Positions 6,966 through 11,014 of a DNA stretch of 11,014 bases are shown here, piece by piece. The first letter of the stretch is position 1. The number at the start of each line of letters is the position of its first letter. The position numbers were made by a program, and so were the translations under genes. Below the pieces are notes generated by a model. The model searched no databases. It saw nothing but the letters and a program-made list of their open reading frames with translations, and was not told where the DNA came from. The DNA comes from UBA4246 sp045113475 (GTDB lineage: Bacteria; Bacillota; Clostridia; Christensenellales; Aristaeellaceae): contig JBGUIY010000180.1 of the NCBI GenBank assembly GCA_045113475.1, positions 1 to 11,014 on the forward strand. The letters are read 5' to 3'.

Positions 6966-6994
6966 ATCATAACAAAACATGCGATAAAATGCAA
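6966..6994 (-). promoter_or_regulatory. Extended -10 promoter of the dUTPase operon
   Basis: Read on the minus strand, TGTTATGAT (6974-6966) is an extended -10 element with five of six consensus bases. A weak TTGCAT -35 (6994-6989) lies 17 bases upstream. It fires away from the next gene's promoter in the same AT-rich island. Confidence 0.65.
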
Positions 6995-7009
6995 TGGTCA
7001 ATTCTTGTG

Positions 7010-7038
7010 TTTACAGTTTCAGGGGTTGCTGATATAAT
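7010..7038 (+). promoter_or_regulatory. SigA-type promoter of the TIGR00300-family gene
   Basis: TTTACA (7010-7015) and a perfect TATAAT (7033-7038) are 17 bases apart. The predicted start is near 7045, giving a leader of about 40 bases. A short AATGC/GCATT stem (7055-7059 with 7067-7071) ends right against the ribosome binding site AAGGAG (7072-7077). Confidence 0.85.
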
Positions 7039-7085
7039 AGACCCGTTGAAAAAGAATGCGCCTGAAGCATTAAGGAGATGTGATT

Positions 7086-8183
7086 ATGCCGCTGAAGCTC
7101 AGAAAGTATTGCCCGCCCGATTTTACCCGGCCTGAACTGATAAATGCACCGGATGTGACCCTGGCGGAAGCGCCGGCGGACCGGACGGCGCCGCTGAATT
7201 TCCACGCCATGAGCATCTACCCGGAATACTTCAGGGTAAACGGGCAGTGGCTGCTGGCAGAGGAGAGCCGCATGGACTGCGTGCCGGTGCTGTTTGGCGG
7301 GAAGATCCAGGTGCGGGAATTCCGGCTGCTCAAAAAGGGCGACCTGGTGGTCCTGGGCCGCACCGAAAACGGCGAGGAAGGCATCTATGTGCATCCGGAC
7401 GGCTTCAGCGACCGGAAGGAGGGGCCGGGAGACGTGTTCGCCTTCCGGCAGAACCGCTCCCGCGAAACCGCCTTTTCCCGGGATTACGACGAGCTGTACG
7501 ACGTGCTGCGCCATGACCGGGAGCACGGGAAGATCGTATGGGTGCTCGGCCCGGCGGTGGCTTTCGATTACGATTCCAGGAACGCGTTTTCCAGGCTGAT
7601 CAGGGAAGGCTATGTCCACGCGGTGCTGGCCGGCAATGCCCTGGCCACCCATGACCTGGAGGCGGCCTACCTGAAAACGGCCCTGGGGCAGAACATTTAC
7701 ACCCAGAAAAGCCAGCCCAACGGCCATTACAACCACCTGGAAACCATCAACCAGGTGCGCCTGCGGGGCGGCATCCCGCAGTTCATCGAGGCGGAAGGGA
7801 TCAGCGACGGCATCATCTACAGCTGTGAAAAGCACGGCGTTCCCTATGTGCTGGCGGGCTCCATCCGCGACGACGGGCCGCTGCCGCCGGTATACGGCAA
7901 CGTCTATGAGGCCCAGGACCGGATGCGCGACCAGGTGCGCGGCGCGACCACGGTGCTGTGCATGGCCACGACCCTGCATTCCATCGCCGTGGGCAATATG
8001 ACGCCCTCCTACCGGGTGCTGCCCGACGGCACGGTGCGCCAGGTGTATTTCTACTGCGTGGATATTTCCGAGTTCACGGTGAACAAGCTCACCGACCGCG
8101 GCAGCCTGGCCGCCCGGGGCATCGTTACCAACGCCCAGGATTTCGTCGTGACCCTGAGCAAGGGGCTTGGGATACACGATTGA
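7086..8183 (+). CDS. TIGR00300-family protein (LOR/SDH domain, ornithine-cyclodeaminase-like)
   Basis: 365 aa protein matching the conserved C-terminal part of the TIGR00300/LOR-SDH family (archaeal MJ1480, C-terminus of cyanobacterial ArgZ/AgrE), whose studied members bind NAD and convert ornithine to proline. Recognised blocks are VWVLGPAVAF (151-160), LIREGYVHAVLAGNALATHDLE (171-192), GHYNHLETINQVR (213-225), SDGIIYSCEKHGVPYVLAGSIRDDGPLPPV (240-269), EAQDRMRDQVRGATTVLCMATTLHSIAVGNM (275-305) and CVDISEFTVNKLTDRGS..GIVTNAQDF (324-353). I do not recognise the usual first ~100-residue small domain, nor the arginine dihydrolase domain of ArgZ. Residues 45-110 instead form a beta-rich stretch ending VVLGRTENGEEGIYVHPDGF. 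ATG 7086 is preferred over GTG 7080 because AAGGAG is 8 bases from the former and 2 from the latter. It is a monocistronic unit; exact reaction is unproven. Confidence 0.8.
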   Translation: MPLKLRKYCPPDFTRPELINAPDVTLAEAPADRTAPLNFHAMSIYPEYFRVNGQWLLAEESRMDCVPVLFGGKIQVREFRLLKKGDLVVLGRTENGEEGIYVHPDGFSDRKEGPGDVFAFRQNRSRETAFSRDYDELYDVLRHDREHGKIVWVLGPAVAFDYDSRNAFSRLIREGYVHAVLAGNALATHDLEAAYLKTALGQNIYTQKSQPNGHYNHLETINQVRLRGGIPQFIEAEGISDGIIYSCEKHGVPYVLAGSIRDDGPLPPVYGNVYEAQDRMRDQVRGATTVLCMATTLHSIAVGNMTPSYRVLPDGTVRQVYFYCVDISEFTVNKLTDRGSLAARGIVTNAQDFVVTLSKGLGIHD

Positions 8184-8223
8184 ATCTCCTGTGCCGCCAT
8201 TGTTCGGGAAAAGTCAGGATAAC

Positions 8224-8295
8224 TGCCGCCGCCCGCAACCAAAGCTGACAAAAACAGAGGAAACTTGTCAAGTCCGGTTGGTTGAAGCGGCGGCA
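8224..8295. repeat. Nested three-tier inverted repeat upstream of the ABC operon
   Basis: Three pairs of arms are nested in order. Outer: TGCCGCCGC (8224-8232) with GCGGCGGCA (8287-8295), 9 bp. Middle: AACCAA (8237-8242) with TTGGTT (8278-8283), 6 bp. Inner: TGACAA (8246-8251) with TTGTCA (8265-8270), 6 bp around a 13-base loop. All 21 pairs are Watson-Crick. The right arm overlaps the -35 of the next promoter. There is no T run after it, so it is not a standard terminator. Confidence 0.65.
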
Positions 8296-8310
8296 ACTTT
8301 ACATTACAAT
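8282..8310 (+). promoter_or_regulatory. Promoter of the ABC transporter-regulator operon
   Basis: TTGAAG (8282-8287, four of six) and TACAAT (8305-8310, five of six) with a 17-base spacer. The predicted start near 8317 leaves about 30 bases to the ATG of the ATPase gene. The -35 lies in the right arm of the nested inverted repeat. Confidence 0.6.
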
Positions 8311-8331
8311 ATTCGTACAAATCATACAAAT
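8311..8331. promoter_or_regulatory. Candidate operator: near-palindrome plus direct repeat
   Basis: ATTCGTACAAAT (8311-8322) is a palindrome except for one pair of positions. It overlaps two direct copies of TACAAAT (8316-8322 and 8325-8331, period 9). The site covers the predicted transcription start, as expected for a repressor. The obvious candidate ligand is the XRE-AbrB protein encoded at the end of the operon; this is inference. Confidence 0.4.
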
Positions 8332-8348
8332 TGGATTTGGAGGAATGT

Positions 8349-9071
8349 ATGAGTATTGTGGAAGTCAGGAATCTCAGAAAAGAATACCCGTCCTTTCTGC
8401 TGAAGGACGTCTCCTTCTCCGTCGGACAGGGGAGGATCACCGGATTCATCGGCCGGAACGGGGCCGGGAAAACGACGACCATCAAGTCCATCCTGAATCT
8501 CGTCCATCCCGACGGCGGCGAGATCCGCTTTTTCGGCATGCCGCTCCCGGGCCATGAAGCGGAGATCAAGAAGCGGATCGGCTACTCCACCGGAACCGTC
8601 AGCTGGTATCCGAGAAAAAAGATCCGGGATCTCGTGGGCATCGTCAGGCACTTCTATGAGACGTGGGACGACGGAGCCTACCGCAAATATCTCAGCCTGT
8701 TCGACCTGAATGAGGACAAAACGCCGCTGGAGCTTTCGGAAGGCATGAAGGTAAAGCTGAACCTGCTGGTCGCGCTTTCCCACAGGGCGGAGATCCTGAT
8801 CCTGGACGAGCCGACCAGTGGGCTGGATCCTTTCTCCCGGGACGAGCTGCTGGGGCTCTTTGCCGAACTCAGGGAGCACGGCGTCGCCATCTTTTTCTCC
8901 ACGCACATCACCTCCGACCTGGAAAAATGCGCGGACGACATCGTGTATATCTCCCACGGGGAGATCGTGTCCGCGATGCCGAAGACGGACTTCACCGCGG
9001 AATACGCACGCGAAGGCGAAACCCTTGAGGAGACCGTCCTGCGTATGGAAAGGGGGATCAAAAATGCGTGA
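8349..9071 (+). CDS. ABC transporter ATP-binding protein (YtrB/EcsA-like)
   Basis: Cytosolic ATPase subunit of an ABC-2-type exporter, 240 aa. Walker A is GRNGAGKT (35-42), the signature is LSEGM (129-133) in place of LSGGQ, Walker B is ILILDEPTSGLDP with D153/E154, and the switch histidine is H186 in STHIT. At the usual Q-loop position, IGYSTGTVSWYP (78-88), no glutamine is seen; the YtrB-like class also tends to differ here. The start is ATG 8349 with GGAGG (8339-8343) 5 bases upstream. A longer frame from TTG 8331 has no ribosome binding site. The stop overlaps the next start by 8 bases (9064-9071), indicating translational coupling with the permease. It heads a probable three-gene operon with its own regulator. 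The exported compound is unknown; antibiotic or envelope-stress detoxification is a common role for this class. Confidence 0.93.
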   Translation: MSIVEVRNLRKEYPSFLLKDVSFSVGQGRITGFIGRNGAGKTTTIKSILNLVHPDGGEIRFFGMPLPGHEAEIKKRIGYSTGTVSWYPRKKIRDLVGIVRHFYETWDDGAYRKYLSLFDLNEDKTPLELSEGMKVKLNLLVALSHRAEILILDEPTSGLDPFSRDELLGLFAELREHGVAIFFSTHITSDLEKCADDIVYISHGEIVSAMPKTDFTAEYAREGETLEETVLRMERGIKNA

Positions 9072-9717
9072 CATCATGCGGAAAGAGATGAAGCTCAGCG
9101 CTTCTCCGCTCTCCTATCTGTTCATCCTGTTCGGACTCATGTTCTTCCTGCCGGGTTATCCCATCCTGTGCGGCGCGTTTTTCGTGACGCTGGGGATATA
9201 CCAGGGCTTTCAGTATGCCCGCGAGGCCAACGACATCGTGTTTTCGGCCCTGCTTCCCATCGGCAAGAAGGACGTCGTCAGAGGAAAATACCTGTTCGTC
9301 TGCTTCATTGAGGCCTGCGGCCTGCTCCTGATGCTGGCGGCGGCGCTGATCCGCATGACGGCGCTCGCGGACGCGGCGGTGTATCGTTCGAATGCTCTGA
9401 TGAACGCCAACTTCTTCTCGCTGGGCGGAGCCTTCCTCGCTTTCGGCCTGTTCAACGCGGTCTTTCTGGGAGGCTTCTTCAGAACGGCTTACAAGATGGG
9501 CCGGCCTTTCATCACCTATATCATCGCGGTCTTCCTGGCCATCGGCGTCCTGGAAGCGGCGCACCACGTGCCGGGAATGGAGGCTTTGAACGCGTTCGGA
9601 TTTGAGCATTTCGGCCTTCAGGCCGCGCTGCTGCTCGCCGGTATTGCCGCTTACCTGCTTCTGACCCTGTTTTCCTATCGGTCCGCCTGCAGCCATTTTG
9701 AAAAACTGGACCTGTGA
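9064..9717 (+). CDS. ABC-2 type transporter permease (ABC2_membrane_5-like)
   Basis: Membrane partner of the preceding ATPase, 217 aa, with about six hydrophobic helices near residues 16-30, 32-48, 76-97, 117-138, 148-166 and 185-205. The cytosolic segment EANDIVFSALLPIGKKDVVRGKYLFV (54-79) is the hallmark of the ABC2_membrane_5 family (short permeases paired with YtrB-like ATPases), where the LP-x-x-x-x-D/E-V-V-x-x-KY pattern precedes the next helix. ATG 9064 is inside the end of the ATPase gene, with AGGGGG (9051-9056) 7 bases upstream. Frames open further upstream belong to the ATPase region and are not used. The transporter would be a homodimer of permease plus two ATPases. Substrate is not evident. 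Confidence 0.85.
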   Translation: MRDIMRKEMKLSASPLSYLFILFGLMFFLPGYPILCGAFFVTLGIYQGFQYAREANDIVFSALLPIGKKDVVRGKYLFVCFIEACGLLLMLAAALIRMTALADAAVYRSNALMNANFFSLGGAFLAFGLFNAVFLGGFFRTAYKMGRPFITYIIAVFLAIGVLEAAHHVPGMEALNAFGFEHFGLQAALLLAGIAAYLLLTLFSYRSACSHFEKLDL

Positions 9718-9740
9718 CGGCGTTTTGACGGAGGTTTGCC

Positions 9741-10181
9741 ATGCTGAAGGATAACCTGATCATGCTGCGGAACATACACGGCTTCTCGCAGGAAGAGGTC
9801 GCGGGGAAGATCGGCATTTCCAGGCAGGCGTACGCCAGATGGGAAAGCGGAGCGGCAGTTCCGGACATCGTAAAATGCGGGCGGCTTGCAGCTGTGTACG
9901 GCGTCACGATGGACAGCCTGGTCAAGGACGAAAGGATCGAGGGTTTCGGCAGCGTCCCCCCGCCGCCGGCGGGCAAGAGCATCTGGGGAACGGTCACGGT
10001 CAACGAGCGGGGGCAGATCGTCATTCCGAAAGGCGCGCGGGACAGGTTCGGCATTTCTGGCGGTACGCGGCTGATCGTGGTGGCGGACGAAGTCGGCGTC
10101 GCCCTCATCCCGGCAGAGGCCTTCGAGGCGGGCCTGAGAAAAGTCATGGAATTTGCCCGCACCGACGCGGAAAAGACTTAA
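9741..10181 (+). CDS. XRE-family regulator fused to a SpoVT/AbrB domain
   Basis: Small transcription factor, 146 aa, with two different DNA-binding folds. Residues 1-62 are a Cro/C1-type (XRE) helix-turn-helix: SQEEVAGKIGISRQAYARWESG (16-37) is the two-helix core. Residues 82-126 are a swapped-hairpin AbrB-like domain: WGTVTVNERGQIVIPKGARDRFGISGGTRLIVVADEVGVALIP. A short proline-rich linker (SVPPPPAGK, 71-79) joins them. GGAGG (9730-9734) is 6 bases before the ATG. The gene begins 23 bases after the permease stop with no terminator between, so it is the third gene of the ABC operon and probably its autoregulator. Signal and target sites are not shown by sequence; the candidate operator is at 8311-8331. 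Confidence 0.9.
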   Translation: MLKDNLIMLRNIHGFSQEEVAGKIGISRQAYARWESGAAVPDIVKCGRLAAVYGVTMDSLVKDERIEGFGSVPPPPAGKSIWGTVTVNERGQIVIPKGARDRFGISGGTRLIVVADEVGVALIPAEAFEAGLRKVMEFARTDAEKT

Positions 10182-10198
10182 AGAGGACAGCTTCCGGT

Positions 10199-10213
10199 AA
10201 GGCTGCGCCTTTT
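10199..10213 (+). terminator. Weak intrinsic terminator after the ABC operon
   Basis: AAGGC-TGC-GCCTT followed by only TT (four T in all, 10210-10213). A 5-bp stem with a short T run, 18 bases past the regulator's stop. It is well placed but weak. Confidence 0.4.
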
Positions 10214-10242
10214 CCGCCGGGGTGGCAGGGAACACAACGACC

Positions 10243-10275
10243 GGGAAAACAGTGTTTATTTTCTGCTTTTTTCCC
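10243..10275. repeat. Inverted repeat between the ABC operon and hpf
   Basis: GGGAAAA (10243-10249) and TTTTCCC (10269-10275) form a 7-bp stem, extended by CAG/CTG (10250-10252 with 10263-10265) after a 3-base bulge. The loop is T-rich. It may be a second termination signal for the ABC operon or a binding site upstream of the hpf promoter. Confidence 0.35.
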
Positions 10276-10303
10276 ATAATTGACATGATGTTTACTCCTG
10301 TAT

Positions 10304-10330
10304 GCAGGAAAACGGTATTTTATGTAGAAT
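10304..10330 (+). promoter_or_regulatory. SigH-type promoter of hpf
   Basis: GCAGGAAAA (10304-10312), an 11-base spacer and GTAGAAT (10324-10330) match at every specified base the B. subtilis SigH consensus as I know it (RnAGGAwWW, N11-12, RnnGAAT). No good SigA pair is present: a perfect TTGACA at 10280-10285 has only TATGCA 15 bases downstream. In B. subtilis the orthologue yvyD is known to be under SigB and SigH. Confidence 0.6.
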
Positions 10331-10342
10331 ACACTCAATAAA

Positions 10343-10368
10343 GGCGGCGTATGCACCGTTCCGCCGCC
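10343..10368 (+). promoter_or_regulatory. Leader hairpin of hpf next to the ribosome binding site
   Basis: GGCGGCG (10343-10349) pairs with CGCCGCC (10362-10368) around a 12-base loop. It starts about five bases after the predicted SigH transcript start and ends two bases before AGAGGAG (10371-10377). It may affect transcript stability or translation. The ATG at 10351 lies in the loop and is not used as a start. Confidence 0.5.
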
Positions 10369-10386
10369 GGAGAGGAGTTATCCGAT

Positions 10387-10926
10387 ATGAAAACCAACAT
10401 CACAGCCAAGAACATGGTCGTGACCCCTGGCATCACCAACCGCATCACCAAAAAGACCGCAACCATGGAGAAGTACCTGAAGCCGGATACCGAGATGAAC
10501 GTCCGGCTGCGCCGGGAGGCGGATCGCAGGATCTGTGAAATCACCGTACCACTGGAAGGCGGCGTGACGCTGCGCGCAGAGTCCGCCAATCAGGATAACC
10601 TGTTTATGAGCATCGACAGCGCTCTGGCCAAGATCGAGCGCCAGATCCTCCGTCACCGCACCAAGCTGGAAAAGAAATTCCGCGAAGGCGCTTATGTGGC
10701 AGAGCCCGAGTTCATCGAGGAGCCGCAGGTATACGGCGAGGGAGAGCGCCAGGTGGTCCGCCACAAGACCTTCCCGGTTCGCCCGATGTCCGTGGAGGAC
10801 GCCGCGCTGCAGATGGAACTGCTCGGCCACAGCTTCTTCGTGTTCGTCAATATCGAAACCGACCGCACCAACGTGCTGTATCTCCGTAAGGACGGCAACC
10901 TGGGCCTGATGGAGCCGGAAGCGTAA
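10387..10926 (+). CDS. hpf: Ribosome hibernation promoting factor, long form
   Basis: Long HPF, 179 aa, which binds the 30S subunit in stationary phase and dimerises 70S ribosomes into inactive 100S particles. Residues 1-100 are the S30AE/YfiA-like domain (TPGITNRITKKTATMEKYL..., AALAKIERQ-type last helix ending RHRTKLEKKFR). Residues 101-121 are an acidic linker. Residues 122-177 are the C-terminal dimerisation domain: VVRHKTFPVRPMSVEDAALQMELLGHSFFVFVN...NVLYLRKDGNLGLMEP, complete to the end. ATG 10387 has AGAGGAG 9 bases upstream; the in-frame ATG at 10351 would lie in the leader hairpin and has no ribosome binding site. It is separated by about 200 bases from the ABC operon and has its own SigH-like promoter, fitting stress or early-sporulation control. 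Confidence 0.95.
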   Translation: MKTNITAKNMVVTPGITNRITKKTATMEKYLKPDTEMNVRLRREADRRICEITVPLEGGVTLRAESANQDNLFMSIDSALAKIERQILRHRTKLEKKFREGAYVAEPEFIEEPQVYGEGERQVVRHKTFPVRPMSVEDAALQMELLGHSFFVFVNIETDRTNVLYLRKDGNLGLMEPEA

Positions 10927-10962
10927 TACGATATATTTAAAGTATAATACCGATTGAACAAT

Positions 10963-11009
10963 AACCAGCCCCGCGCGGCAGCCGGAATGCCTGCCGCGCG
11001 GGGCTGGTT
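10963..11009. terminator. Very strong 19-bp hairpin after hpf, probable terminator
   Basis: A perfect 19-bp inverted repeat: 10963-10981 (AACCAGCCCCGCGCGGCAG) with 10991-11009, loop CCGGAATGC. It lies 37 bases after the hpf stop. The downstream bases in view are TTCATTC and the window ends there, so the presence of a T run cannot be judged. A TATAAT at 10943-10948 without a good -35 lies just before it, so it could instead be a leader hairpin of a following transcript. Confidence 0.65.
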
Positions 11010-11014
11010 CATTC

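Noticed and set aside
5617..6972. A 451-codon open frame on the plus strand opposite dUTPase and the serine hydrolase
   Set aside because: It runs antisense across two well-supported genes and their gap, has no recognisable motifs, and reads as the low-complexity G/A/V/Q-rich protein expected from the opposite strand of GC-rich genes.
10280..10306. TTGACA...TATGCA as a SigA promoter for hpf
   Set aside because: The spacer is only 15 bases and the -10 matches poorly; the SigH-type element fits better.
1..11014. CRISPR arrays, tRNA or rRNA genes, transposases, attachment sites
   Set aside because: No regularly spaced repeats, cloverleaf sequence, recombinase or transposase motifs were found on either strand.

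Overview
The window is about 11 kb of GC-rich DNA (estimated by eye near 60% G+C) from what looks like a chromosome of a Bacillota, most likely a clostridial gut-type organism. The evidence is the following: strong GGAGG-type ribosome binding sites, frequent TTG/GTG starts, textbook SigA promoters in AT-rich gaps, a long-form hibernation factor (HPF) behind a perfect SigH-type promoter, and a two-gene ABC module of the YtrB kind with its own regulator. There are no mobile elements, RNA genes or CRISPR arrays. No gene-free stretch exceeds 300 bases; the longest are 1865-2127, 10182-10386, 6916-7085 and 8184-8348, and each carries signals that are listed below.

Layout. (1) 3-1864, + strand: the 3' part of a PAS-type sensor histidine kinase followed 41 bases later by a ROK-family sugar kinase. 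(2) 1862-3598, + strand: a cytosine-free purine/T repeat tract, then a consensus promoter, a strong 5'-leader hairpin and a MATE efflux gene, ending at a terminator shared with the converging glycosyltransferase. (3) 3598-6915, - strand: dUTPase, a class A beta-lactamase-like serine hydrolase without signal peptide, an orphan ZnuA/TroA-type metal-binding protein and a GT2 glycosyltransferase. The first three are tightly spaced (15 and 30 bases) and read from one promoter; the glycosyltransferase has a possible promoter of its own. (4) 7010-8183, + strand: a divergent promoter and a TIGR00300-family (LOR/SDH, ornithine-cyclodeaminase-like) protein. (5) 8224-10181, + strand: a nested inverted repeat, promoter and putative operator, then ABC ATPase, ABC-2-type permease and an XRE-AbrB double DNA-binding regulator, probably one autoregulated operon. 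(6) 10304-11014, + strand: SigH-type promoter, leader hairpin, hpf, and a very strong 19-bp hairpin at the window edge.

No clearly new biological system is visible among the proteins; all belong to recognisable families. The most interesting material is non-coding: the nested inverted repeat over the ABC operon promoter, the purine tract behind the ROK gene, the SigH-like hpf promoter, and the repeated placement of stable hairpins right at predicted transcript starts.
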